Shown piece by piece: positions 25,998 to 35,188 of a DNA stretch of 35,188 nucleotides. The notes under the pieces are model-generated. The model worked only from the letters and a program-made list of their open reading frames with translations, ran no database searches and had not been told where the DNA came from. Each line of letters opens with the position of its first letter. The stretch's first letter is position 1. Source of the DNA: Candidatus Riesia pediculischaeffi (GTDB lineage Bacteria; Pseudomonadota; Gammaproteobacteria; Enterobacterales; Enterobacteriaceae). The DNA lies in the NCBI RefSeq assembly GCF_002073895.1, contig NZ_CP012839.1, positions 483,519-518,706 of the forward strand, given 5' to 3'. The position numbers were made by a program, and so were the translations under genes.

Positions 25998-28535
25998 TCA
26001 TGATATATTACAGATTCCGGAGACGATTTGATTTTCTACTTTACGAATTAAAATAATACCTTTAGTATTTCTTTTAAATACATTGATATCCCCAGCTGAT
26101 ATTCTAATCAACATTCCTGAATTCGTAAAGATGATAGCTTGATCACTCCTAGAAATTTGAATCGCACCAACTATGTTTCCGTTCCTTTTGTCATTTTTAA
26201 TCACAGAAACTCCACGAATAAAACGAGATTTTTTTAAATAATCAGATTCTCTAGTTCTATTTCCATATCCGTTTTCAGTAATCGTCAAGATGTCCTTTCC
26301 TTTTCTCACAACAATCATAGAAACAAGTTTTTCATCTTTTTGAATTTTAACACCCATTACGCCCATCGATTTTCTTCCAGTAAGACGAATTGAATTTTCT
26401 GAAAATCTAATCGCTTTAGAAGAAGAAGTAAGAAGGATAATCTCGCTTTTCTTCTTTATTGATTTCATTGAAATTACTTCATCGTCTTTATTAAGATTAA
26501 TTATGATGATCCCGTTTTTTTTAGAATTTGTTAAAAACTCTATTGGAATTTTCTTTACTAATCCCATCAACGTAGCGATTAAAATGTAATTTCTTCTTTT
26601 GAAATTTTGTAGAGAAAATATAGATGTAATTCTTTCCCCTTCTTTCATAGATAAGAAATTCACTATCGGTTTTCCTAATGAAAATCTACTGGATTCTGGT
26701 AATCGATAGACTTTTATTGAAAAAATTCTCCCTAGGTTAGACATGCACAATATGTTATCATGGGTATCAGTTATTAAAAGACATTTTACGAAATCGTTTT
26801 CTTTTAATCGAACTGAAGATTTTCCTTTTCCACCTCTCTTTTGAACATCATACTCGGAAAGAGATTGAAACTTGACATATCCTTGATTCGATAATGTAAC
26901 GATAACCTTCCTTTTTTTAATGAGATCTTCATGACTAATCTTGTTGTTATCCTCAATAATTTTTGTTCTTCTTTTATCTCGATATTGGTCCTTTATATAA
27001 ATCAACTCATTTTTGATAATTTCCATTAATCGATCTGGTTTTTTAAGAATTTGAACCAAAGATATAAATTCCCTATTTAATGTGGAATATTCTTCAAATA
27101 TTTTATCTTTCTCCAAATTTGTCAATTTTTGTAATTTTATATCTAATATTGTTTGTGCTTGTTCTTCATTAAATTGATAATAATCGTCTTTAAAATTATT
27201 CAAGTTATCTTTAGATAAAATCATCCAATCCCTTCTTGTTAATAGGATCTGATCAATATCCTCCTCTTTAAAAGTATCTCTTAATTTCCAACGATAAGAT
27301 ATCAAATATGATAAAGCTTCTTTTGGAGTGTTCGATCTTTTAATTAAATCGATAATGAAATCAATATTTTGTAGAGAAATAATCATCGCTTCTAGAGAAA
27401 GTATCCTTTTTTTAATTTGATCTGATTCAAACATTGTTCTTTTAATAACTATTTCTTTTCTGTAATCAATAAAAGAAGAGATAATTTTCTTTAAATTTAA
27501 AAGAGTAGGTTGACCTTTTAACAAAGCAATCATGTTAATGTTAACCGATGTTTGTAACTGTGTAAGAGCGTATAAATTGTTTAATACCAAACTTGCTTCT
27601 GATTCTCTTTTAAGCTCTATAACAACTCTCATTCCATCTTTATCTGATTCATCCCTAACTTCATGAATTCCATCTATCTTTCTTTCCTTAACCAGCTCTA
27701 TAACTTTTTCAATTAACTTGACTTTATTAATTTGGTAAGGAATCTCCTTTATTATTATGGAGGATCTATTATTTTTCTTATCATATTCTGTTTTGGTAAA
27801 TGCACGAACTTGAATCGTTCCTTTTCCTGTTCGATATATATTGACTATTTTTTCTTTTTTGTCGTATATCGTAGCAGCCGTTGGAAAATCTGGTCCTTGA
27901 ATATGTTCTAATAGTTCTTCAGTTCGTATATCCTTGTTGTCAATGTAGGCAAGACAAGCGTCAATCACTTCTCCTATGTTGTGTGGAGGGATGTTTGTTG
28001 TCATTCCAACTGCAATTCCAGACGATCCATTAATTAGCAAATTTGGAATTTTAGTTGGCATAACATCCGGCATTTTTTCATTTCCATCATAGTTATTTAC
28101 AAAATTTACTGTATCTTTTTCCAAATCCTCTAATAGTTCTTGTGCTATTTTTGACATTCTAATTTCTGTGTATCGCATGGCTGCGGCAGAGTCTCCATCG
28201 ACTGATCCAAAATTTCCTTGTCCATCTATTAACGTGTATCTCATAGAAAAAGGTTGAGCTAAACGAACTATTGCATCATACACCGATCCATCTCCATGAG
28301 GATGATATTTACCAATAACATCTCCAACTATTCGAGCAGATTTCTTATAAGGTCTGTTCCAATTATTTCCAAGTTTACTCATTGCATATAAAACTCTTCT
28401 ATGAACTGGTTTTAATCCATCTCTAACATCCGGAAGAGCTCTTCCAACAATTACAGACATAGCGTAATCTAAATAAGAATGTTTTAGTTCTTCTTCAATG
28501 CTAATTGATGATACTTCTCTGAATATGTTGTTCAC
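25998..28535 (-). CDS. gyrA: DNA gyrase subunit A
   Basis: GyrA cuts and religates DNA during ATP-driven negative supercoiling with GyrB. The 845-residue protein keeps the N-terminal winged-helix/tower domain with catalytic Tyr122 (AAMRYTE), the coiled coil, and the six-bladed C-terminal DNA-wrapping domain with the GyrA box QKRGGKG. It is 30 residues shorter than in E. coli because the acidic tail is missing. The start is GTG at 28535. The quinolone-contact position 83 is Gly ([10 protein letters not shown]) where E. coli has Ser. It is divergent from ubiG, exactly as in E. coli. Confidence 0.97.
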   Translation of the reverse strand: MNNIFREVSSISIEEELKHSYLDYAMSVIVGRALPDVRDGLKPVHRRVLYAMSKLGNNWNRPYKKSARIVGDVIGKYHPHGDGSVYDAIVRLAQPFSMRYTLIDGQGNFGSVDGDSAAAMRYTEIRMSKIAQELLEDLEKDTVNFVNNYDGNEKMPDVMPTKIPNLLINGSSGIAVGMTTNIPPHNIGEVIDACLAYIDNKDIRTEELLEHIQGPDFPTAATIYDKKEKIVNIYRTGKGTIQVRAFTKTEYDKKNNRSSIIIKEIPYQINKVKLIEKVIELVKERKIDGIHEVRDESDKDGMRVVIELKRESEASLVLNNLYALTQLQTSVNINMIALLKGQPTLLNLKKIISSFIDYRKEIVIKRTMFESDQIKKRILSLEAMIISLQNIDFIIDLIKRSNTPKEALSYLISYRWKLRDTFKEEDIDQILLTRRDWMILSKDNLNNFKDDYYQFNEEQAQTILDIKLQKLTNLEKDKIFEEYSTLNREFISLVQILKKPDRLMEIIKNELIYIKDQYRDKRRTKIIEDNNKISHEDLIKKRKVIVTLSNQGYVKFQSLSEYDVQKRGGKGKSSVRLKENDFVKCLLITDTHDNILCMSNLGRIFSIKVYRLPESSRFSLGKPIVNFLSMKEGERITSIFSLQNFKRRNYILIATLMGLVKKIPIEFLTNSKKNGIIIINLNKDDEVISMKSIKKKSEIILLTSSSKAIRFSENSIRLTGRKSMGVMGVKIQKDEKLVSMIVVRKGKDILTITENGYGNRTRESDYLKKSRFIRGVSVIKNDKRNGNIVGAIQISRSDQAIIFTNSGMLIRISAGDINVFKRNTKGIILIRKVENQIVSGICNIS

Positions 28536-28628
28536 AAATAAGTCCTATGCGATTTTGTTGACCGAAATAAAATATATGAAACATCTTTTCATTGTGGAAT
28601 GAAACATAGATGAAATTTTTAATTATAC

Positions 28629-28652
28629 TATAATATTAGATAATTTATCTAA
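28629..28652. promoter_or_regulatory. -10-like box and palindrome in the gyrA-ubiG divergent region
   Basis: TATAAT (28629-28634) is a perfect -10 hexamer on the plus strand. Two bases later comes TTAGATAA-T-TTATCTAA (28636-28652), a perfect 17-base palindrome, 20 bases before the ubiG ATG. It could be an operator or 5' UTR hairpin for ubiG. No good -35 was seen at the expected distance. Confidence 0.35.
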
Positions 28653-28671
28653 GTAATGTGAAAAATATTTT

Positions 28672-29394
28672 ATGTTTAGAAATAAAACAAGTTATGAAGA
28701 AAATGTAAATTTCGATGAAGTTAAAATTTTTGACGATTCTTGCAGGGATTTTTATAAAAAAACAGGAATGTACTTTTTTTTATATAAAATAAATACATTA
28801 CGTTTAAAGTTCATATCAAACTACTGTAACGGATTTTTCGGAAAAAAGATACTTGATATTGGGTGTGGTGGAGGAATCTTGACAGAGAGCATGTTTAAAA
28901 AAGGAGGGATTGTAACAGGAATCGATGTATCGAAAAAAATGTTGAAAGTTGCTAGATTGCAAGCAATTGAAAAGAAAATGAAAATCAAGTATCTATTAGA
29001 AACTGCAGAACAACATTCAAAAAATAATGCTCATAAATATGATATAATAACCTGTATGGAAGTTTTAGAGCATGTTCCAAAACCTAAAAGTATAGTTTTA
29101 TCTTGTGATAAATTAATAAAAAAAGGAGGACATGTATTTTTTTCTACGATTAATAGAAATATAAAATCTTGGGTTTCTCTGATCTTTTTTGCTGAGAAAG
29201 TTCTGAATATTTTTCCTAGAAATACCCATAAAATAAACAAATTTATCCTACCTTGCGAATTATTGGGATGGATCGATCAAACTAATATGAGAGAAAAACA
29301 CATCACCGGATTAGGTTATAATTTTTTCTTGAATAAGTTTTATTTTAGAAAAAGTTTAGATATTAATTATATAATTCATGTCGTTTCCTATTAA
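28672..29394 (+). CDS. ubiG: ubiquinone biosynthesis O-methyltransferase
   Basis: UbiG carries out both O-methylations in ubiquinone synthesis using S-adenosylmethionine. The 240 residues equal the E. coli length. The class I methyltransferase motif I is KKILDIGCGGGILTE (58-72), followed by VTGIDVSKKML (motif II acid) and DIITCMEVLEHVP (motif post I, about 125). C-terminal NTHKINKFILPCELLGWI is family-typical. No strong Shine-Dalgarno precedes ATG 28672. It is the first gene of the rightward ubiG-nrdA-nrdB-yfaE series, in E. coli order. With ubiF it supports a ubiquinone-based respiratory chain. Confidence 0.96.
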   Translation: MFRNKTSYEENVNFDEVKIFDDSCRDFYKKTGMYFFLYKINTLRLKFISNYCNGFFGKKILDIGCGGGILTESMFKKGGIVTGIDVSKKMLKVARLQAIEKKMKIKYLLETAEQHSKNNAHKYDIITCMEVLEHVPKPKSIVLSCDKLIKKGGHVFFSTINRNIKSWVSLIFFAEKVLNIFPRNTHKINKFILPCELLGWIDQTNMREKHITGLGYNFFLNKFYFRKSLDINYIIHVVSY

Positions 29395-29654
29395 TTTTTA
29401 CAATCTTTACAAGATCGATTAAAGAATTTAACTACTGTTTTTATTGATTCATTTAACCCTTTTCTAAATTTTAATCTTCCTTTATGCTTTTTGATATAAT
29501 TTCAATCGGTCATTCCGAAAGAACAACTAATTTCATAAATTTTTAGATAAAAGATGCTTTTTTTTTAAAAAAAAGATTAATTGTACCTTAATGCGTACTA
29601 CCGATTTTTTTTTGTAAAAACATCGATTAACGTTATGCTAATTTAATTTAATTC
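29395..29654. other. intergenic region upstream of nrdA
   Basis: 260 bases between ubiG and nrdA, AT-rich with several homopolymer runs. It should hold the nrdA promoter. I found no clear NrdR box or DnaA box. Confidence 0.4.
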
Positions 29655-31949
29655 ATGAAACAAAATTTTTTAGTCACTAAAAGAAATGGGATCTTAGAAA
29701 AGATGGATCTTAAAAAAATAAGAAAATTGATCACTTTATCAGCGGATGGATTACAAGGAATTTCTATTACTGAAATACAGCGTCTCTCCTTTATACAATT
29801 TTATAACAAAATCAAAACTTCTTCTATTCATCAGATCATCATTAAAACATCTGCGGATTTAATATCCACAAAAATACCTGATTATCAATATCTTTCTGCT
29901 AGATTAGCGATCTCTTATTTAAGAAAAGATGCATATGGTCAGTTCAACCCTCCAAAGTTATATCAACATGTTAAAAAGATGGTTAAAATTGGAAAATATG
30001 ATCGAAGGTTGTTGACGAACTATTCCGTGGAAGAATTTCAAAAGATGGATAAATTTATCAATCATTTCAGAGATATGAACTTTTGTTACGCAGCTGTTAA
30101 ACAGCTAGAAGGAAAGTATTTAGTTAAAGATCGAACTACCGGAAAGATTTATGAAAGTGCTCAATTTCTTTATATTCTAGTTTCTGCTTGCCTTTTTTCC
30201 GTTTATCCTAAGGATATCAGGTTAATGTATATAAAACGTTTTTACGATGCAATTTCTACTTTCAAAATATCCCTACCAACTCCAATTATGGCAGGAATTA
30301 GAACTCCCACTCGTCAATTTAGTTCATGTGTTCTGATAGAATGTGATGACGACCTGGATTCTATAAATGCTACTGCTAGTTCTATTGTTAAGTATGTTTC
30401 ACAACGTGCTGGAATAGGGATCAATGTAGGTCGTATTCGCGCGATTGGCAGTCCTATCAGGAACGGTGAAGCATTCCATACTGGATGTATACCATTTTAT
30501 AAATACTTTCAATCTGCTGTTAAATCATGTTCTCAAGGAGGGGTTCGTGGAGGGGCAGCGACTTTGTTTTATCCTATATGGCATCTCGAAATTGAAAGTT
30601 TATTAGTTTTAAAAAATAATAGAGGTGTCGAAAGTAATCGAGTACGTCATCTAGATTATGCTGTTCAAATCAACAGATTAATGTACGAAAGATTGATCAG
30701 AGGAGAGGAAATCACGTTATTTAGTCCATCTGATGTTCCAGATTTATACTCTTCTTTTTTCTCAGATCAAATTGAATTTGAAAATCTTTATAAAAAATAT
30801 GAGTTAGACCGAAGTATTCGTAAAAAAAAAATAAGAGCAATAGAGTTATTCTCTAAGATGATGCAAGAAAGAGCTTCTACAGGAAGAACATATATTCAAA
30901 ATGTTGATCATTGTAATACTCATAGTCCATTTAATGCAAAAGTCGCTCCAATTCGGCAATCAAATCTTTGTCTAGAAGTTCTTTTGCCGACCAATCCGTT
31001 ATATGATATTAATGATAAAGAAGGAGAAATTGCTTTATGTACTCTTTCGGCGTTTAATCTTGGAGAAATCCATTCTTTAGAGGAATTAGAAGAACTATCC
31101 GTTTTGATCGTCAGAGCCTTGGATGCATTATTAGATTATCAAGATTATCCAATACTTGCGGCCAGAAAAAGCTCAATTAATCGTCGTACGTTGGGAGTCG
31201 GGGTCATAAATTATGCTTATTATTTAGCCAAGAATCAGGTAAAATATTCAGATAATAGTGCAAATAATTTGACACATAGAACATTTGAAGCTATTCAATA
31301 CTATCTTTTGAAAGCTTCAAATGAATTGGCGAGAGAGAAAGGAGCTTGCTCTTGGTTTCAACAAACAACATATTCAAAAGGTATTCTTCCAATAGATAGT
31401 TATAAACGATCATTAGATCAACTAACTTCTGAACCTTTGCATTATGATTGGAATTCTTTAAGAAAAAAAATACAGAAATATGGTTTGAGAAACTCTACAT
31501 TATCAGCGGTTATGCCATCTGAAACATCTTCACAAATTTCTAATGCGACTAATGGAATAGAACCACCTAGAGGATTTATGAGCATAAAAGTATCGAAGGA
31601 TGGTATTTTACGTCAGGTTGTACCGGAATATCATAAACTTAAAGAAAGCTACGAATTACTATGGCAGATGCCAGATAATACAGGATATTTACAGTTGGTT
31701 GGGATCATACAAAAATTTATTGATCAATCTATTTCAGCGAACACTAATTACGACCCTTCTAAATTTCATGATAATAAAGTGCCAATGAGTGTCCTATTGA
31801 GGGATTTATTATTGGCATATAAATATGGAATTAAGACACTTTATTATCATAATACTCGAGATGGATCTGATAAGATACAAGAAAGATCAGAAAGTATTGT
31901 GGAACATGGTATTGATGAAAATTGTAGCGGTAATGCCTGTAAAGTTTAA
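29655..31949 (+). CDS. nrdA: ribonucleoside-diphosphate reductase class Ia alpha subunit
   Basis: NrdA (R1) reduces ribonucleoside diphosphates to deoxy forms by radical chemistry with NrdB. The 764 residues (E. coli 761) are highly conserved: the N-terminal ATP cone (LVTKRNGILEKMDLKKI), the redox Cys in FSSCVLIEC, the radical Cys in SNLCLEV and partner Cys in ALCTLSAFNLG, the radical-transfer Tyr pair in TLYYHNTRDG, and the swinging C-terminal CSGNACKV cysteine pair. It lies 9 bases before nrdB, so the two are coupled. High conservation suggests it is the main dNTP source. The allosteric ATP cone is intact. Confidence 0.97.
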   Translation: MKQNFLVTKRNGILEKMDLKKIRKLITLSADGLQGISITEIQRLSFIQFYNKIKTSSIHQIIIKTSADLISTKIPDYQYLSARLAISYLRKDAYGQFNPPKLYQHVKKMVKIGKYDRRLLTNYSVEEFQKMDKFINHFRDMNFCYAAVKQLEGKYLVKDRTTGKIYESAQFLYILVSACLFSVYPKDIRLMYIKRFYDAISTFKISLPTPIMAGIRTPTRQFSSCVLIECDDDLDSINATASSIVKYVSQRAGIGINVGRIRAIGSPIRNGEAFHTGCIPFYKYFQSAVKSCSQGGVRGGAATLFYPIWHLEIESLLVLKNNRGVESNRVRHLDYAVQINRLMYERLIRGEEITLFSPSDVPDLYSSFFSDQIEFENLYKKYELDRSIRKKKIRAIELFSKMMQERASTGRTYIQNVDHCNTHSPFNAKVAPIRQSNLCLEVLLPTNPLYDINDKEGEIALCTLSAFNLGEIHSLEELEELSVLIVRALDALLDYQDYPILAARKSSINRRTLGVGVINYAYYLAKNQVKYSDNSANNLTHRTFEAIQYYLLKASNELAREKGACSWFQQTTYSKGILPIDSYKRSLDQLTSEPLHYDWNSLRKKIQKYGLRNSTLSAVMPSETSSQISNATNGIEPPRGFMSIKVSKDGILRQVVPEYHKLKESYELLWQMPDNTGYLQLVGIIQKFIDQSISANTNYDPSKFHDNKVPMSVLLRDLLLAYKYGIKTLYYHNTRDGSDKIQERSESIVEHGIDENCSGNACKV

Positions 31950-31958
31950 AGAGGGAGT

Positions 31959-33088
31959 ATGTACACAGTTTTTTCAAAAAAAAAAAATAATTCGTTGAAC
32001 GAACCGATGTTCTTCGGAAATCATGTTAACATATCTAGGTTTGATCAACAAAAATATAAAATATTTGAGAATTTAACTGAAAAACAGTTGTCATTTTTTT
32101 GGAGACCGCGGAAGAAATTGATATCTCAAAAGATAGAATTGATTATCGATCATTAAAATGTCATGAAAAACATTTATTCGTTAGAAATTTACAATACCAA
32201 ATTCTTCTGGATTCCATCCAATCGAGAAGTCCAAACTGTGCATTTTTACCAATCGTATCTCTTCCAGAAGTCGAAAGCTGGATAGAAACTTGGTCATTTT
32301 CTGAAACAATTCATTCTAGATCTTATACACATATCATTCGAAATATTATGGATGATCCTTCTATAGTTTTTGATCAGATTATGTTCAATAAGGAAATTAT
32401 TGACAGAGCGAAAGATATTTCTTTCTATTATGATAATTTGATAAATCTGATCAATTTATACCAAATGTTCGGGGAAGGTGTCTATAGAATACATGGAAAG
32501 AAAGTTATCGTTTCTTTAAGAGAATTAAAGAAATCTCTGTATTTATGTTTGATCAATGTAAATGCGTTGGAATCCATTCGATTTTATGTGAGTTTTGCAT
32601 GTTCATTTGCGTTTGCAGAAATGGAGTTGATGGAAGGGAATGCAAAGATCATCAAATTGATTGCTAGAGATGAAGCTCTTCATGTCACTGGAACTCAACA
32701 CATTATCAGTATTATGCAATCTTCAAAAGAAGATGTCGAGATGGCTGAAATTTCAAAAGAATGTATTCCAATTTGTCAAAATATTTTTTTAAAAGTAGCA
32801 AACCAGGAAAAAAAATGGGCTAGGTATCTCTTCTCAAATGGAAACTTGATCGGATTAAATCAGAAGATCTTGCAGGAATATATAGAATATATTACAGAAA
32901 TTAGAATGAGAGCAGTAGGGTTAAAGCGAGATATGATCAGAAAGAATAATCCGATCCCATGGATTAATACATGGTTATCTTCAGACAACGTACAATCTGC
33001 TCCACAAGAAACTGAGATAAGTTCTTACTTAGTAGGACAGGTAGATGTACAAGTAGATTTAAATGAGCTAAGTAATTTTGAACTTTAA
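31959..33088 (+). pseudogene. nrdB: ribonucleoside-diphosphate reductase class Ia beta subunit, frameshifted
   Basis: NrdB (R2) holds the diiron-tyrosyl radical cofactor. Residues up to SFFWRP are in the first frame (31959 to about 32108), and [15 protein letters not shown] onward to the end (32111-33088) in another. Relative to E. coli WRPEEVD, two bases (CG, in CCGCGGAA) look duplicated at about 32107-32110. Beyond it everything is intact: iron ligands in [17 protein letters not shown] (with the radical Tyr), CSFAFAE and ARDEALH, and the R1-binding tail SSYLVGQ...LSNFEL. An A12 tract at 31976-31987 and T7 at 32094-32100 lie in the first part. Ribonucleotide reductase is essential, so this may be an error, a recent lesion, or a bypassed shift. 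Confidence 0.9.
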
Positions 33089-33093
33089 AAGAA

Positions 33094-33353
33094 ATGAAGT
33101 TTTTTAAAATTTTTCTTGAGAAAAATCAATTTTTTTTTATTCAGAAATACACAAAAGCATTTTGGAAGTTTTAAAAAACAATAATTTTCCGATTGAATAT
33201 CAATGCCAATCTGGTTTTTGTGGATTTTGCAAGGTTCATTTAAAGAAAGGAAGGATAATTTATAGAAAACGTCCACTAGCTTTTTTACAATCCAGGGAGA
33301 TACTGACTTGCAGTTGTAAACCAATAGAAAATATTATTATAGAAATCTATTAA
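33094..33353 (+). pseudogene. yfaE: 2Fe-2S ferredoxin-like protein for NrdB cofactor maintenance, frameshift in a T9 tract
   Basis: YfaE is the small ferredoxin that helps rebuild the NrdB cofactor. ATG 33094 opens MKFFKIFLEKNQFFF, then the frame shifts inside T9 (33130-33138). Adding one T restores YSEIHKSILEVLKNNNFPIEYQCQ and the rest. The joined protein of about 87 residues aligns with E. coli YfaE (84), including the cluster motif CQSGFCGFC and the later CSC, PLAFLQ and the C-terminus IEIY. It starts 6 bases after the nrdB stop, as in E. coli. It could be read by transcriptional slippage at T9, a known rescue at homopolymers in insect symbionts, or be a sequencing indel. Confidence 0.85.
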
Positions 33354-33920
33354 TGACGACTTCTTTGTATTTTTCATAAAAGATTTTTAAGTTCTAAAAG
33401 ATATGACAGATCGATTTCATTTTTAAAAATGTATATTCGTAATTCAGGTGAACTTTATAAAATAATGTTGAACATTGCAGTATGAATGGATCTTTAAAAA
33501 TATTTCTATCTTGGTAATATTTTATTGTTCTAATAATCAAACGATCCTTTTTGGGATGATTAACTCTGTTTTTATATTATAAATAATTCATGATGACTGT
33601 ATTATACTTCGATTGATGTGAAAATATTTTAAAATATCTCATTTTTGAAAGGATTTTTTAATATTTTATGGATGATCTATGTCAATATCATTTGCTTGAT
33701 GATCATTAATTTATCTGGAATATCCAGATTGGCTTTATATATTGTAAAATTTTGTCATCAATGTTCTGTAGTATGTTTTAGCTCTTTATTCTTTAAAGGA
33801 CAAACGTCATACGTTTTCCTTGTAGTAAGGATTGATAGACACATCTTCAAACTGTTCATTTTAGGTTTTTAAAAGTAATATCGTATAGATCATTATTAAA
33901 TTCTGCGAGAACTCATTATC
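33354..33920. other. gene-free stretch between yfaE and polA
   Basis: 567 bases with no supported gene. A 75-codon hydrophobic frame (33645-33872) has no family resemblance and no Shine-Dalgarno. No tRNA-like arms were seen. It is a synteny break: yfaE and polA are far apart in E. coli, so it may contain remnants of lost genes that I cannot identify. Confidence 0.5.
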
Positions 33921-34892
33921 ATGACGGTTTTTTCAAGGAATAAAAAATATAATTTCGAAGGAGAATCGTTATTAATAGTTGATGGATCATTTCACTTATA
34001 TAGGTCGTATTACGCTTTTTCTTTTTTAGTTAATGAAAAATCATTTCAAACTGGTGCTATATACGGTTTCATCAAAACTTTACGTATGTTAATTTTAAAC
34101 TATGAACCTACTTATGTAACGGTTGTATTTGATTCTAAAGAGAAGGGATTTAGAAGAAAATTATTTAATTCATACAAATGTAATAGACCAAAAACACCAG
34201 ATGATTTGATCGTTCAAATCGATCCTCTAAAATTGATGATTCAATTAATGGGTGTTCCGGTAGTAACTGTTCCGAAAGCAGAAGGGGACGATGTGATAGG
34301 TTCTTTAGTTTATAGGTCCATTCGTCATGAAAATATTACAATTCTGATTAGCACTGGAGATAAAGATTTAGCGCAGCTTGTAAAAAAAAATGTTCTCTTG
34401 ATAGATCCTTTGCGAAATATTCTTGGTCCAGAAGAGATATTTAATAAATATGGAGTTTATCCGAACTTGATAGCTGATTTTTTCGCTTTAGCTGGAGATC
34501 GGTCAGATAACATTCCAGGAATTCCTGGAGTTGGAAAAAAAACAGCTGTAAATCTGTTGAATCAGATCGGGCCGATAAAGAAGATATATCAGAATTTGTC
34601 GAAAATCGATTTTTTACAGATGAGAAGTCCGGGAAAAATCAGAGAAACTTTATTGAATAATCAAGATACGGCTATTCTTTTTCGTAAGATCACTACAATT
34701 GTTAAAAATTTAGATTTAACCCAATGTTATTCAAACTTATCCATAAAAAACCCAAATTCGATTGTTTTAAAAAGTTTATTTATCGATTACGGATTTAAAA
34801 AATGGCTCTCTTACTCGAGATCAAAGGATTGGTTCCTATATCAAGATAAAACCAAATCTGTTTTAAACTTATTTTTTGGAAGAGTTGTTTAA
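33921..34892 (+). CDS. polA: DNA polymerase I reduced to its 5'-3' exonuclease (flap nuclease) domain
   Basis: The 323-residue protein matches only the N-terminal third of E. coli DNA polymerase I (928 residues). It has the nuclease metal-binding acids: Asp21 (LLIVDGS), VVFDSK, KAEGDDVIG, STGDKDLAQL, and the helix-hairpin-helix region GDRSDNIPGIPGVGKKTA (about 190-208), and ends in the linker after FKKW. A TAA at 34890 ends it; no polymerase or 3'-5' exonuclease sequence follows in the next 296 bases. A similarly shortened polA is known in Buchnera. Its job is presumably removing RNA primers and flaps, with gap filling by another polymerase. ATG 33921 lacks a clear Shine-Dalgarno. Confidence 0.93.
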   Translation: MTVFSRNKKYNFEGESLLIVDGSFHLYRSYYAFSFLVNEKSFQTGAIYGFIKTLRMLILNYEPTYVTVVFDSKEKGFRRKLFNSYKCNRPKTPDDLIVQIDPLKLMIQLMGVPVVTVPKAEGDDVIGSLVYRSIRHENITILISTGDKDLAQLVKKNVLLIDPLRNILGPEEIFNKYGVYPNLIADFFALAGDRSDNIPGIPGVGKKTAVNLLNQIGPIKKIYQNLSKIDFLQMRSPGKIRETLLNNQDTAILFRKITTIVKNLDLTQCYSNLSIKNPNSIVLKSLFIDYGFKKWLSYSRSKDWFLYQDKTKSVLNLFFGRVV

Positions 34893-35188
34893 CATATTTG
34901 AAACATTGAAAACTTGTATGTTGTAATATCGTAAGATTGATTTTCATTAGAGAAGCTCGAAAAATTTAATTGGATGAAGATTTTGTCAAAAACGGATGTT
35001 TTTTTTTACGATTAGTTTAATATATGAATTAGGTATCTTCACGTATCTGCTACGATTTTGATCTATCTTTTATATATTTGTGTAAAACATCTTTAATGGA
35101 TATCTTTATCATTGATTGCAAAAGCTGTTGGAAAATCTAAAAACTTTATTTTTAACATATTTTTTTGGACGATATATATTAACTGTAT
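34893..35188. other. gene-free right edge
   Basis: 296 bases after polA contain no coding frame or RNA I can support. I looked for Klenow-fragment remnants in the forward frames and did not find a convincing match. Confidence 0.5.

Noticed and set aside
32094..32100. Slippage at T7 as the rescue of the nrdB frameshift
   Set aside because: One extra U restores the frame but reads [11 protein letters not shown], replacing the radical-transfer Trp of SFFWRP, so the product would probably be inactive.
33645..33872. 75-codon hydrophobic plus-strand frame
   Set aside because: Composition is that expected of T-rich DNA; no recognisable motif, start signal or neighbour link.

Overview
The window is a strongly AT-rich piece of a shrinking gammaproteobacterial chromosome. 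Nearly every protein aligns best, from memory, with an Escherichia coli protein, and gene order follows E. coli in blocks, so the source is most likely an obligate insect endosymbiont of the Enterobacterales. Signs of erosion are long gene-free stretches, genes cut to one domain (thrS, pheS, polA), frameshifted genes (miaB, nrdB, yfaE) and two gene fossils that can still be read. I cannot name the genus from sequence alone; Riesia-, Blochmannia- or Buchnera-like symbionts are the obvious comparison set.

Layout. (1) 1-1357, plus strand: end of manY and all of manZ, membrane subunits of the mannose-family PTS. (2) 1383-7168, minus strand: the translation operon thrS-infC-rpmI-rplT-pheS-pheT in E. 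coli order. ThrS has lost its editing half, PheS its N-terminal tRNA-binding arm, and PheT its editing-site residues. (3) 7169-9398: a 1.3 kb AT-rich desert, then ydjM and cspE on the plus strand. (4) 9421-25047: a block matching E. coli 14-15 min: cspE | lipA-lipB-mrdB-mrdA-nadD-holA-leuS-(lnt-corC fossils)-ybeY-miaB, all minus strand after cspE, with ubiF divergent at the end. Missing members (dacA, rlpA, rlmH, rsfS, lptE, phoH/ybeZ) left short gaps. (5) 25319-33353: rplY, tRNA-Thr(UGU), gyrA and divergent ubiG-nrdA-nrdB-yfaE, matching the E. coli gyrA region. (6) 33921-34892: polA reduced to its 5' nuclease.

Working together, the genes give a basic cell: translation (three tRNA synthetases, L20, L35, L25, IF3, tRNA-Thr), replication (delta subunit, gyrase A, RNase-H-like flap removal by PolA-N), dNTP supply (NrdAB and its ferredoxin), rod-shape wall synthesis (RodA/PBP2), and aerobic metabolism (lipoate, NAD, ubiquinone).

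Most notable: all three aminoacyl-tRNA synthetases in the window that normally proofread (ThrRS, LeuRS, PheRS) appear to have lost proofreading, each by a different route, while keeping their charging motifs. This suggests an organism that tolerates mistranslation. Other points are the conserved AUU start of infC, judged by Shine-Dalgarno spacing, a T9-tract frameshift in yfaE that one extra U would repair, and well-preserved fossils of lnt and corC. I saw no mobile elements, CRISPR arrays, phage genes or rRNA.
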